DNA from: Sinotaia quadrata
Lineage: Eukaryota; Mollusca; Gastropoda; Architaenioglossa; Viviparidae
Assembly: GCA_028829895.1 (NCBI GenBank)
Contig: CM054181.1
Location: 470,001 to 534,000, forward strand
Direction: 5' to 3'
DNA length: 64,000 nt
The translations under genes and the position numbers were made by a program. The notes under the pieces are model-generated. The model had not been told where the DNA came from. It worked only from the letters and a program-made list of their open reading frames with translations, and did not search any database. Positions 13,943-25,609 of the stretch are shown here, piece by piece. Numbering within the stretch: the stretch's first letter is position 1; the number at the start of each line of letters is the position of its first letter.

Positions 13943-14350
13943 AAATGAGAGTTCAAGGAACTGCCGCCACCACACGAGCATAGTCAAGTGGTACAAACAA
14001 ACGAGAATTTAAGGAACTGTCGCCACGACTCGAGCATTGCCAAGTGGTACAGCGATCTGTCAAACTTTCTTGCTAATGACAAAGATTCTCTACTTTCTTC
14101 TTGTAAAATACGTGATTAAATAGGTCATGGAATTACTTCTTTTCTCCCTTCTTATATAATACGTCATTAAATAGGTAAAGGAATTCTTTTCTCCCTTCAC
14201 ATATAATACGTCATTAATTAGGTCAAGGAATCACTTCTTTCCTCCCTTCTTGTATATACGTTATTAAATAGTTCAAGGAATTACTTCTTTTCTCCCTTCT
14301 TATATAATACGTCATTAAATAGGTCAAGGAATTACTTCTATTCTCCATTC
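13943..14350. repeat. 56-bp duplication and a roughly 50-bp array of 5 copies
   Basis: The first pair shares AAGGAACTGCCGCCAC-type sequence (13943 and 13999). From about 14085, five units share TACTTCTTTTCTCCCTTCTT and ACGTCATTAAATAGGTCAAG. Confidence 0.9.
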
Positions 14351-14439
14351 TTGTTCTTTTGTGTTTAAGGATCCAAATCTGTAGCTTAATCATCTTACTG
14401 GGTTGAAGAAAAATCGATTAAATCGTTAGCATTCCCTAT

Positions 14440-14965
14440 TAATTTATGAATGGCTACTTGTGTAGTCCTATTATTATATCTATTTATGTATGACTAGACA
14501 TGTGATTATGTCTTTAGATCCGCTCATGTATGACTACATTTATAGTTTTCTCATTATATCCATTTATGTATGACTAAGTATGTAGTTCTCTCATTATGTA
14601 TATTCATGTATGATTAGGTATGTAGTTCTATTATTATTTCCATTTGGGAAAAAGGAATATTATTGAAATTTTGATTAGACAGTTTAATTACCGAATTTAT
14701 AGGATAATTTTCATCAAGGGAATATTTCAGTTAAATGTGGATTAGACAGTTTAATTACCGAATTTATAGGATAATTTTCATCAAGGGAATATTTCAGTTA
14801 AATGTGGTGAATTTAGCAAGTAATTTATTTGAATATTTTCTTAAGTACGTATCCTGTTTTAGTGAACATTGTGCCTTGACCTTTTAAGGCATTTCTTCCT
14901 TTTTCTTTAGAAATAACGGGATCATTTAAGGCCTTGCTTCCTTTTTCTATAGAAATAACGGGAGT
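14440..14965. repeat. degenerate 41-bp units, then 67-bp and about 58-bp duplications
   Basis: TTATGTATGACTA recurs loosely at 14440-14640. GATTAGACAGTTTAATTACC starts copies at 14673 and 14740. CTTCCTTTTTCTTTAGAAAT is duplicated near 14890-14960. Confidence 0.8.
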
Positions 14966-15126
14966 CAAATATAAAAAAACAAACTGGTTTCTGAACTAAA
15001 ATAGGCATTTATCGTAAGCTCCAAGATTGTTAAAACTAAAGATTGAACAAACATAATTTCTAATACAAATCGCAAGTTCACATTTACACACACTCACAAT
15101 CACATCGATCAAATTTGTAAACAACT

Positions 15127-15950
15127 TAAAACTAAACCCTCACAAATAATTAATGAGCCTAAGAAATAACGACTATTCTAAAACTAAACCCTCACAAATA
15201 ATTAATGAGCCTAAGAAATAACGACTATTCTAAAACTAAACCCTCACAAATAATTAATGAGCCTAAGAAATAACGACTATTCTAAAACTAAACCCTCACA
15301 AATAATTAATGAGCCTAAGAAATAACGACTATTCTAAAACTAAACCCTCACAAATAATTAATGAGCCTAAGAAATAACGACTATTCTAAAACTAAACCCT
15401 CACAAATAATTAATGAGCCTAAGAAATAACGACTATTCTAAAACTAAACCCTCACAAATAATTAATGAGCCTAAGAAATAACGACTATTCTAAAACTAAA
15501 CCCTCACAAATAATTAATGAGCCTAAGAAATAACGACTATTCTAAAACTAAACCCTCACAAATAATTAATGAGCCTAAGAAATAACGACTATTCTAAAAC
15601 TAAACCCTCACAAATAATTAATGAGCCTAAGAAATAACGACTATTCTAAAACTAAACCCTCACAAATAATTAATGAGCCTAAGAAATAACGACTATTCTA
15701 AAACTAAACCCTCACAAATAATTAATGAGCCTAAGAAATAACGACTATTCTAAAACTAAACCCCCACAAATAATTAATGAGCCTAAGAAATAACGACTAT
15801 TCTAAATCTAAACCATCATAAATAATGTGCCTAAGAAATAATGACTATTCTAAATCTAAGCCCTCAAAAATAATGAGCCTAAGAAATAATGACTATTCTA
15901 AATCCAAGCCCTCACAAATAATGTGCCTAAGAAATAATGACTATTTCAAA
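15127..15950. repeat. 52-bp minisatellite, 13 near-identical plus 3 decayed copies
   Basis: The unit begins TAAAACTAAACCCTCACAAA and ends CGACTATTC. Copies 1-12 (15127-15750) read identically; copy 13 has one C for T change. From 15803 three shorter units of about 48 bp carry substitutions and a 4-base loss. Confidence 0.98.
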
Positions 15951-16167
15951 GAAGTTTTAATTGAACCTAATCGCCATTGATTTTGATATTTTAAAAGACA
16001 AAAATGATTAATGCACAACCAAAAAACCCCTGTGTTGATATTACCAAGAAAAATAAAATAAAAGGTTGATTTTAAAGTAGTCAGTTTCTAAATAATTGCA
16101 TATTTTAAACTTTAAAAAAAATCAAAAACCGTGTTTCTCTAATGAGAGCACTCTACGCCTTTTTGGT
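15951..16167. other. unassigned spacer
   Basis: An A-rich spacer between two minisatellites, with no recognised features. Confidence 0.5.
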
Positions 16168-16626
16168 TCCTTCCTTTTGACCAGATTACACTTATTCATT
16201 TTCAATTACTCCTTCCTTTTGACCAGATTACACTTATTCATTTTCAATTACTCCTTCCTTTTGACCAGATTACACTTATTCATTTTCAATTACTCCTTCC
16301 TTTTGACCAGATTACACTTATTCATTTTCAATTACTCCTTCCTTTTGACCAGATTACACTTATTCATTTTCAATTTCTTCCTTTTGACCAGATTACACTT
16401 ATTCATTTTCAATTACTCCTTCCTTTTGACCAGATTACACTTATTCATTTTCAATTACTCCTTCCTTTTGACCAGATTACACTTATTCATTTTCAATTAC
16501 TCCTTCCTTTTGACCAGATTACACTTATTCATTTTCAATTACTCCTTCCTTTTGACCAGATTACACTTATTCATTTTCAATTTCTTCCTTTTGACCAGAT
16601 TACACTTATTCATTTTCAATTACTCC
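16168..16626. repeat. 42/39-bp minisatellite, 11 copies in a 5-unit higher-order repeat
   Basis: The unit contains CCTTTTGACCAGATTACACT. Copies 5 and 10 are 39 bp, the rest 42 bp, so blocks of four long plus one short unit repeat. Both lengths are multiples of three, giving an 187-residue open frame of LLTRLHLFIFNY units. I regard this frame as a by-product. Confidence 0.97.
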
Positions 16627-16659
16627 GCCACACGTGAGGTACATTTGAGTTTGATGTAA

Positions 16660-17035
16660 AGTACAGTTTCCTACTACGAACTGCAAAGTCTGTCAGTCAA
16701 GTCTGGCGAACCAGGAACATTTTGTAAAAGAATTTATGATTTGATCAGGTTCTGTTATTTAATTATTTCAATTAATACTCTGGCTAGAATGCTGTGGTGG
16801 CTGTTATTGCAGATTGTCAATGTCTTTTCTCTCGAAAAATAAATTGCACCGATTTTGTTGTTGTTGTTTTTGAGGGTGGGGTTTAAAAATTCTCTAATTA
16901 CAGTGTGCTCGGGAGAAATTTTCAAGAATCAGCGGTTAGAGTTCTGAATCAATTCTGACTGTGTACTTCAGGGGCGAATCTAATTTCGGCTAAAAACGAA
17001 CTCAGCAAACCTTAGTGCTTGGCACTCAATTGTTT
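16660..17035. other. unassigned sequence
   Basis: No gene or repeat recognised; a short (TTG)n run lies near 16857. Confidence 0.5.
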
Positions 17036-17039
17036 AACT

Positions 17040-17870
17040 CAGTTTGTGACAATCGTTCAGAAAATCTCGCAAATCGGTCTTTAGTAATGGCAAACATCGT
17101 TTATAATTTGTCGCAAATATTTCTTTAATGGTGACAGGCATCGTTCAGGAAATGTCGCAAATATTTATTTAGTAATGACAAACATCGTTCATTATTTGAT
17201 TTGTCGCAAATCTTTTTTTAGTAACGACAAACATCGTTCATAATTTGTCGCAAATCTTTCTTTAGTGAAGACACACATCGTTCATAATTTGTCGCAAATC
17301 TTTTTTTAGTAACGACAAACATCGTTCATAATTTGTCGCAAATCTTTCTTTAGTGATGACAAACATCATTCATAATTTGTCGCAAATCTGTCTTTAGTAA
17401 TGACAAACATCGTTCAGGAAATGTCGCAAATATTGACAAACAAGTAATGACAAACATCGTTCATAATTTGTCGCAAATCTGTCTTTAGTAATGACAAACA
17501 TCGTTCAGAAAATGTCGCAAATCATCTTTCTTTAGTGATGACAGGCATCGTTCATAATTTGTTCCAAATCTTTCTTTAGTAAGGACAAACATCGTTCATA
17601 ATTTGTCGCAATCTTTTTTTAGTGATGACAGGCATCGTTCATAATTTGTTCCAAATCTTTCTTTAGTGATGACAGGCATCGTTCATAATTTGTTCCAAAT
17701 CTTTCTTTAGTAAGGACAAACATCGTTCATAATTTGTCGCAATCTTTTTTTAGTGATGACAGGCATCGTTCATAATTTGTTCCAAATCTTTCTTTAGTAA
17801 GGACAAACATCGTTCATAATTTGTCGCAAATCTTTCTTTAGTGATGACAGGCATCGTTCAAAACTTCAAG
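17040..17870. repeat. about 45-bp minisatellite, about 18 copies, partly dimeric
   Basis: The core is ACATCGTTCATAATTTGTCG with TCTTTCTTTAGTAATGACA. From about 17530 two variants alternate (GATGACAGGCATCG with TTGTTCCAAA, and AAGGACAAACATCG with TTGTCGCAA), giving a roughly 90-bp dimer. Confidence 0.95.
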
Positions 17871-17909
17871 GGATAGGCAATGGCTGCGTTGATTTACTGT
17901 TTACTTCAG

Positions 17910-18070
17910 TCAGAAATCAAAACTAAGTCCTCAGTCAGAAATCAAAATTTGGTTTGTTGTGACCAGACCCTCAGTCAAGAATTAAAACTTGGCTTGTTGT
18001 GACCAAGTCCTCAGTCAGAAATCAAAACTTGGTTTGTTGTAGCCAAGTCCTCAATCAGAAATCAAAACTC
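17910..18070. repeat. about 40-bp minisatellite, 4 copies
   Basis: Copies share TCCTCAGTCAGAAATCAAAA followed by TTGGTTTGTTGT. Confidence 0.9.
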
Positions 18071-18479
18071 AGTGTTTACTCCAGTGTTGTGTAAATGATG
18101 CTCTCCAGTTTTGTGTGACTGCTGATACTTTTTAACCATGCGCTTTGGAGCTACTTAAATGATCTCCAGTGTTTCTTGAATGACGCTCTTCGGTGTTGTG
18201 TGACTGATTTTTGTAAAATGTTGTTTAACCATGTGCTCCAGTACTAATTGACTGACAGTCTCCAGGGATGTTTCACTCTCTGCTATTGTGTGACGGCTTA
18301 TCTCAAGTGTTGTTTAACTAAACGCTTCAGTGCTGTCTGATTGACTCTCTATAGCTGTGTTTGACTGACCATCTCCAACGTTATTTGATAGTCGCTTGTT
18401 GGACTGCCTACTTTAGTGCTAAGTGGCCCTGCCTAGCAGTTTAATTAAAACCCTTAGGCACTGTTAGCCCCCCTCTATA
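18071..18479. repeat. strongly decayed minisatellite
   Basis: Recurring words of the type CTCCAGTGTTGTTTGACTGA appear at irregular spacing with heavy divergence. Confidence 0.6.
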
Positions 18480-18702
18480 TGTTTGTCGTTTCATCCACAG
18501 TATGGTCTTACTTGTTTAACTTTATTACTGTATTAATCCTCTTTAACTCTGTTGTTTCATCCACAGTGTTCTCTTAAGGGTTTACTCTATTACTGTATTA
18601 ACCCTATTTATCCTTATATTTTCATTAACAGTGTTGCCTTAATTGTTTACTTTAGCACTGTATTAACCCTTTCTAACTCTTTGTCTCATTTATAGTGCTG
18701 TC
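18480..18702. repeat. about 57-bp minisatellite, left part of a split array
   Basis: Units share TTTACTTTAGTACTGTATTA and a CATCCACAGTGTTGTCTTAA-like word. The array is interrupted after 18702 and resumes at 19840. Confidence 0.85.
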
Positions 18703-19839
18703 AGTGGTGGAGTAAATTTGCCTATCCCTATTTCTAGACTTAAGTGTTATATATATTGTTAAATTATCGAAGTAACCCGACCTTGGGCACTCATTATGAT
18801 GGTATTTTTGGTAAATGTCAGAGTTGGAGTAAACACTCGAGTTGAGAATAAGCTAGAAATTGCTCAGGCAATGCAAGCCAGTTCCAAATGGATGAGTAGT
18901 TTTCATTATCCAATGGTTAAGATGTACGAGAACGAGACCAGCCAATGGGATGAGATCAAGAGTTTACATGCTGTAGAGAATTCTATTGTCTAATCACTTG
19001 AATTTGGTATTGCAAAAAGTCAGGTCAAGAAAGACAGCCATTAGCTTAATGGTGAATTAACTGATTGATTGAAATAGTTCATGCATTTTTGCTATTGATA
19101 TGGTAGACTTGATTTTACGTAGAGATATATTATGTGAATAGACTATTATTTCTACAAACGTTTGAACTAAAGTGCTCGAATATAGTACGCTAAACACTTG
19201 ATATTGTTCCTAGAGAACCTGTTCATAAAACAAATATGCTGTATGTATTATGTTGTGTGCATGTATTGAGCTAATACTGTTGTAGGAAGCTGTAAGTTGA
19301 GACTTGAATGTACGAATGAATGAAGATAATAAGTTAAAAACGGAAAACTTAGCATTTGTTCCCTGATTATATTTTTACAGGAACAAAGCAGCCTTTCCTT
19401 GTGTTATTGGAATCTCCTGGTTTCCTGATTATAAACTGCTACGACCATGGTAGATGCAGGAAACCTATACTGCAGTGTGTAAGTATAAGAATACACTACA
19501 CACCATTGATATATGGTAGCAAGGTATGCTGAATACATCCAGTAATTTCTGGTACAAGGAAGTTACTCTACAATGTGAAGAGAAAAACACATGGAACTGA
19601 TAGAAATAACTGAACAATAAAACTGTGGCTTTGTTGCAAAAAGTGTGTGAAAGTCTATTGAGACAGGAAGAAAGAAAACGTTTACTGCGCCCGCATATCC
19701 GCGAAATAAGAGAAATGAGTGGTGTCTTTTGGAGAATTATTAATAATATAAATTAAGATTCTCATCAATTCTAATTAGTTGTGGACGATTAATTAATTAA
19801 AAATATCATAACCATTAATTAAGCTGCGAAGGGGTCACT
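18703..19839 (+). mobile_element. LTR-like dispersed repeat, copy C, inserted into a minisatellite
   Basis: The copy runs from AGTGGTGGAGTAAATTTGCC to GGGGTCACT (1137 bp). CTGTC occurs at both edges (18698-18702 and 19840-19844), and joining the flanks restores the array unit. It carries the landmark series of the family (AGTAACCCGACCTTGGGCAC, GAGACCAGCCAATGGGATGA, TACTGTTGTAGGAAGCTG, AACAATAAAACTGTGGC) plus the distal block shared with 1.32-1.43 kb. It has no coding content. A 5-bp duplication and its size fit a solo LTR. Confidence 0.8.
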
Positions 19840-20110
19840 CTGTCCTTATTGTTTTTACTTTAGTATTGTGTTAATCCCTCTCTAACTATGTTTTTCATCT
19901 ACAGTGCTGTCTTAAGTGTTTACTTTAGTACTGTATTTACCATCTATAACCCTGTTGTCTCTGCCACAATGTTGTTTTAATTGTTTATTTTAGTACTATA
20001 TTAACTCTAATCCAGTTGCTCCATCCACAGTGTTGTCCTGATGGTTTATTTTAGTACTGTATTAACTCTCTCTAATCCAGTTGCTCCATCCACAGTGTTG
20101 TCTTCATGGT
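19840..20110. repeat. about 57-bp minisatellite, right part of a split array
   Basis: Continues the units seen at 18480-18702: TTTACTTTAGTACTGTATT and CATCCACAGTGTTGTC. Confidence 0.85.
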
Positions 20111-20549
20111 TTATATTAGTACGGTATGAGTAGCCCCTCTCAAGCGTTCTTTGACTGGTATTTTCCAGTTTTCTTGAATGACTTTTCACAGCTGTTTCAT
20201 TTTAGTTTGACTTTCTTTAGTGTTCGTTTAAATGACGCTCTCTAGTGTTTGTTTAAATGACTTTCTCTAGTGTTTGTTTAAATGACCTCTCTAGTATTAT
20301 AGGAACTGACTACTCTAGCACTGTTCACATGAGTCACTTCCTATTCTTTGACTGACTTAATGACTTTAATGCTGATTGAATGATGCTCTTTCATACTATT
20401 TGATTAGCCATCCCGAGTGGAATTTGATTCACTCTCTGCTGTGGATTATTTGAATGGTCCACCTGAGCATTGTTGGAATGACCTCCATTGCTGTTGGAAT
20501 GAACTCCATTGCTACTGGAATGGCGCTTTCCAGATATATTTGTCTGACT
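20111..20549. repeat. decayed minisatellite zone
   Basis: Includes three 28-bp copies with TCTAGTGTTTGTTTAAATGA (about 20220-20290) and GGAATGAACTCCATTGCT duplications; otherwise degenerate. Confidence 0.65.
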
Positions 20550-20935
20550 AATTTCAATGATGTTTCACTTCATGTTATAACTGACTAATTACAACACTGT
20601 TTCACTTTAGTGTTATGACTGACTAATTACAATGCTGTTTCACTTCAGTGCTATGAATGACTAATTACAATGCTGTTTCAATTCAGTGTTTTGACTGACT
20701 AATTACAATGCTGTTTCACTTTAGTGTTATGACTGACTAATTACAATGCTGTTTCACTTCAGTGTTATGACTGACTAATTACAATGCTGTTTTACTTCAG
20801 TGTTATGACTGACTTATTACAATGCTGTTTCACTTCAGTGTTATGACTGACTCATTTCAATGCTGTTTCACTTCAGTGTTATGACTGACTCATTTCAATG
20901 CTGTTTCACTTCAGTGTTATATGACTTACTCATTT
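20550..20935. repeat. 38-bp minisatellite, about 10 copies
   Basis: Units contain TTACAATGCTGTTTCACTTC and GTGTTATGACTGAC. Confidence 0.95.
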
Positions 20936-21002
20936 TTACGCTGATTCAAGTTCTGTGTGGTTAGTCTATTTCATTAGCGTGGATGATTCTTTTATTAAGA
21001 CT

Positions 21003-21458
21003 ACTTTGACCTGTCTACTCCACCCTTGTTTGATTAAATCATTACATAATTATTTAATTGACGCGACCCGTAGTTCATACTTTGACCTATCTACTCCACC
21101 CTTGTTTGATTAAACCATTACATAATTATTTAATTGACGCGACCCGTAGTTCATACTTTGACCTATCTACTCCACCCTTGTTTGATTAAACCATTACATA
21201 ATTATTTAATTGACGCGACCCGTAGTTCATACTTTGACCTATCTACTCCACCCTTGTTTGATTAAACCATTACATAATTATTTAATTGACGCGACCCGTA
21301 GTTCATACTTTGACCTATCTACTCCACCCTTGTTTGATTAAACCATTACATAATTATTTAATTGACGCGACCCGTAGTTCATACTTTGACCTATCTACTC
21401 CACCCTTGTTTGATTAAACCATTACATAATTATTTAATTGACGCGACCCGTAGTTCAT
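21003..21458. repeat. 76-bp minisatellite, 6 copies
   Basis: Starts at 21003, 21079, 21155, 21231, 21307 and 21383 with ACTTTGACCTATCTACTCCA. Copies 2-6 look identical; copy 1 has a few changes. Each contains TTGACGCGACCCGTAGTTC. Confidence 0.98.
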
Positions 21459-21636
21459 AATTTGAATTACATCAGAGGTATGGCTGAGCAACTCTAACGC
21501 TGTTGACTGGTTGACCCCTTTCAGTATTACATGAGTTACCAACTCCAATGCTGTTTGACGAAATGTACAACTATGCGTACTGACCAATTCCAGTTTGCTG
21601 TCTGACCCGCTCCAGAACTGCATTACTGACTCATTC

Positions 21637-21870
21637 TCAGCACATTTCTGACTCATTCTAACACTTTTGTCCATATAATTCAGCACATTTCTGACTCATT
21701 CTAACACTTTTGTCCATATAATTCAGCACATTACTGACTCATTCTAACACTTTTGTCCATATAATTCAGCACATTTCTGACTCATTCTAACACTTTTGTC
21801 CATATAATTCAGCACATTACTGACTCATTCTAACACTTTTGTCCATACAACTCAGCACATTACTATTGAT
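21637..21870. repeat. 42-bp minisatellite, 6 copies, dimeric variants
   Basis: The unit contains CATTCTAACACTTTTGTCCA. The words ACATTTCTGACTC and ACATTACTGACTC alternate in copies 2-5. Confidence 0.95.
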
Positions 21871-21939
21871 CCGATTCCATACTACACGATTGACCACAGC
21901 TATTTATTTCACCAGAGGTCCACTCCTGTCTAAATGTTC

Positions 21940-22175
21940 CACTCCAGACTTGTGCGACTGCCCCATTCTAGAGTTGTGTGACTGCCCCATTTCAGAGTTG
22001 TGTGACTGCCCCATTTCAAAGTTGTGTGACTGCCCCATTCTAGATTTTGTGACTGCCCCATTCTAGAGTTGTGCAACTGCCCCATTCTAGAGTTGTGCAA
22101 CTGCCCCATTCTAGAGTTGTGTGACTGCCCCATTCTAGAGTTGTGCAACTGTCCCATTCTAGAGTTGTATGACTG
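21940..22175. repeat. 24-bp minisatellite, about 10 copies
   Basis: Units are CCCCATTCTAGAGTTGTGTG plus ACTG, with GTGTGACTG and GTGCAACTG versions. The period of 8 codons leaves open frames on both strands. Confidence 0.96.
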
Positions 22176-22371
22176 ACTCCCACTCCGAATGCACTCAACG
22201 TATCCAGTTCAGTTCTGATGTGATTATTAACCACTGCTATGCTGGCTAATTGATCGTCCTTGTTCTGTACGTATTGAACACTCCATAGAGATCGAACAAT
22301 TAGTGTGAAGGTCGGACTTTACGAAATGTTACGATCATATGACAGGCCAAACAAAACGTTAAGGTAAAACA

Positions 22372-22620
22372 TTACAAAAAGCACTCGTGCTTCAAAGACA
22401 GTGGCCGATGTCCAAGGAACTGTTTTAGTCTTCCATGACGGATGAGACTGGGACGAGGCCCCACAGCTACTTTGCTAGCGCACAGTTTTGCCCTCTGGCC
22501 CTCCGCGCGAACGATCGGTTTGACGTTTTGCCTCCGGAGTTTGCCGAAGTTGCACCTGCTCACACATTCTTTTGGGCCGACTGATGACGTCTTGGGACTC
22601 GCTTCGCACTCCAACAAAAA
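22372..22620 (-). other. GC- and CpG-richer island, unassigned
   Basis: A stretch with many CpG dinucleotides, clearly unlike its surroundings. The minus strand is open for 81 residues (for example GPKECVSRCNFGKLRRQ). There is no recognisable domain or clear splice site. It may be a first exon, a promoter-like island or a transposon relic. Confidence 0.3.
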
Positions 22621-22944
22621 TAATTATACAAATGGCTTCATTGTAACAAATTCTTATTTAGGTGAACGTTTTCTTTTGCATCAAATCATGAAGTGAACAC
22701 AGTGTGAACAATAATGAACCTTTTGGTAGATATCAAGTGTACCGTTTATCTGTAGGACGGTGCAAGGGTTAGGCCTATTGCTTTTCTTTCGTTGACAAAC
22801 TTAGTATTTAATTTTGAAATGTGTATAAAATTTTACTTTAAAATAATTGTGGCCGGTACATTTCGCTGATTAAAATCGCACCAAAGACAACTATTCATCA
22901 CTTATAACCTTATAGAGATAGTTTGGTAATAACTGCAATTCATT
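22621..22944. other. unassigned sequence
   Basis: AT-rich spacer with nothing recognised. Confidence 0.5.
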
Positions 22945-23320
22945 TATATCAATGACAGACTAACAATGACATTTATATCAATGACAGAATAACAATGACA
23001 TTTATAGCAATAACATTTATAACAATGACAGACTAACAATGACATTTATAGCAATAACATTTATAACAATGACAGACTAACAATGACATTTATATCAATG
23101 ACAGACTAACAATGACATTTATATCAATGACAGACTAACAATGACATTTATATCAATGACAGACTAACAATGACATTTATAACAATGACAGACTAACAAT
23201 GACATTTATAGCAATAACATTTATATCATTGACAGACTAACAATGACATTTATAGCAATAACATTTATAACAATGACAGACTAACAATGACATTTATATC
23301 AATGACAGATTAACAATGCA
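22945..23320. repeat. 29-bp minisatellite with longer composite units
   Basis: AATGACAGACTAACAATGAC and ATTTATATCA alternate. Some units carry an added TTTATAGCAATAACA segment, and this longer composite recurs about four times. Confidence 0.93.
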
Positions 23321-23714
23321 AATGCTCTGAAACGTGACATCCTTCTAGAAACTTTTGAAGCAATTTTAAGCAAGATATTTACATTATGTTATTTAGTGAT
23401 TTATAATACGAGATTTCGATAAATGACATAACTTTTAATAAAAATTAGGAAAAGACATGTATACAAAATAAATAAACTTGGCCGTAAAAAAACATCCATA
23501 ACGTAATTTATTTTGTAACGCCCACTGATGTCACAGCACAACAACCTTTATTGCAATGGATGAAGAAAACTCCTGGAGATTTGTTCTATGGCCCCATCAC
23601 ATTTACTTTCTTTCTTTTCAGATTTTTATTGTTTTAATACATGACTGGAATTTTAAGTGGAGAATCTAAATCGACATTACTGTTTAAATGGATATCTCAG
23701 CATAAGCGGTATTT
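23321..23714. other. unassigned sequence
   Basis: AT-rich spacer with nothing recognised. Confidence 0.5.
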
Positions 23715-23800
23715 ATCTCTCACACCCATTGCACACACGCACGCACACAAGCACGCACGCAAACACACCAAATATAAATTCACACTTACGTACACGTATC

Positions 23801-23837
<37 letters not shown>

Positions 23838-24043
23838 ACACACACACACACACACACACCCACACCCACCCGCCCACCCACACACATATATATATATATA
23901 TAAACAAAAGCACAAACATCATATACACAAATACATAGATATAGATGTGCACGCGCACATACACAACCAGAAACACACATATAATACACACTCAAACCTG
24001 CATATATACATGCATTAATCAGATACGGATATATACACTCACA

Positions 24044-24117
<74 letters not shown>

Positions 24118-24210
24118 TTATAAAATCAAACATGCCTATACACACTAACCAGATACGAAAATACACAGCAACCCACTCCCCATAGATAGATAGATAGATA
24201 GATAGATAGA
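23715..24210. repeat. microsatellite cluster (CT, CA, TA, CA, GATA)
   Basis: (CT)n at about 23805-23833, (CA)n to 23858, a TA run near 23886-23902, (CA)n at 24046-24110 and (GATA)n at about 24184-24210. Confidence 0.98.
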
Positions 24211-24349
24211 ATCATGAAAACATCAACAAAAGCAGAACATATGTGCATACACACAAATCTGGATAAGTAGTAAGTTTTTGCAGGACTGCATATTAATCTT
24301 AATATAATTAACGTCAAAGGGCAGTCAAATAGGCATACCATCAGCAGGA

Positions 24350-25025
24350 CTCAAAGAAAGATAAAGAGGAAAAACCCATTTAACAGTTTCAGTTAAAGAA
24401 AGATAAAGAGGAAAAATCCATTTAACAGTTTCAGTTAAAGATAAAGAGGAAAAACCCATTTAACAGTTTCAGTTAAAGAAAGATAAAGAGGAAAAACCTA
24501 TTTAACAGTTTCACTCTAAGAAAGAAAAGAGGAAAAACCCATTTAACAGTTTCAGTCAAAGAAAGATAAAGAGGAAAAACCCATTTAACAGTTTCAGTCA
24601 AAGAAAGATAAAGAGGAAAAACCCATTTAACAGTTTCAGTCAAAGAAAGATAAAGAGGAAAAACCCATTTAACAGTTTCAGTCAAAGAAAGATAAAGAGG
24701 AAAAACCCATTTAACAGTTTCACTCTAAGAAAGAAAAGAGGAAAAACCCATTTAACAGTTTCACTCTCAGAAAGATAAAGAGGAAAAACCCATTTAACAG
24801 TTTCACTCTAAGAAAGAAAAGAGGAAAAACCCATTTAACAGTTTCACTCTCAGAAAGATAAAGAGGAAAAACCCATTTAACAGTTTCACTCTAAGAAAGA
24901 TAAAGAGGAAAAAAAACCCATTTAACAGTTTCAGTTAAAGAAAGATAAAGAGGAAAAACCCATTTAGCAGTTTCAGTTAAAGAAATATAAAGAGGAAAAA
25001 CCCATTTAACAGTTTCTGTTAAAGA
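24350..25025. repeat. 42-bp minisatellite, about 16 copies
   Basis: Units contain AGGAAAAACCCATTTAACAG with end variants TTTCAGTTAAAG, TTTCAGTCAAAG, TTTCACTCTAAG and TTTCACTCTCAG clustered along the array. Confidence 0.96.
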
Positions 25026-25609
25026 AAGCTGTGAAACAAGAACAATAAGCGCGCATGTATAATTAAAGACAAACAATAAGCAAACCTTGCAGAAAAATGA
25101 AAGCAAAATTAAAGGAGCAAATTTGCCAGTCAATGAGACACTAACACACTACAAATAATGACGAATGCATGCATTGAAGTGCAACACTTGCAATGATGCT
25201 TTAAATTATTTTTCTTTAGAAGTTATCCAAAACAGTAAGATTTTGCTAATCATGAAATGGTTTAAGTAAAGGAAAATATTTAGCTTGAAGGTTGAAGAAC
25301 GTTTGAAAAGCGAAAGATGAGCAGCAGTTTCCACTCCGGGGGGGGGGGGGGGCTCATAATGGAGAGTTCTGTCTATTCTGATTAAAAACACTGTCAGCAA
25401 TTCGAATGTTAAGTATTTCTTTATCATGCGGTAACATACCAGCAGTTCAAAGGATAAGTATTTCTTTATCATGCGATAACATACCGACACAGTTCAAAGG
25501 TTAAGTATAATTTTAGTATGTGGTAACATGCCCATTATGATCCTATATATGCCTTTATTTATATAACAAAAATACTCACGTAACACTACTACAACTCTTT
25601 GCTTGTGTC
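25026..25609. other. unassigned sequence with a G-run and a degenerate repeat
   Basis: An uninterrupted run of 15 G lies at 25338-25352. About 25385-25530 holds three copies of roughly 55 bp with AAGTATTTCTTTATCATGCG-like words. Confidence 0.7.

Noticed and set aside
15127..15802. CRISPR-like regular array
   Set aside because: Units abut without unique spacers and the host is eukaryotic, so it is a plain minisatellite.
16096..16659. 187-residue repeat protein frame
   Set aside because: It is the direct product of 42/39-bp satellite units with no start context, domain or synonymous variation to suggest coding.
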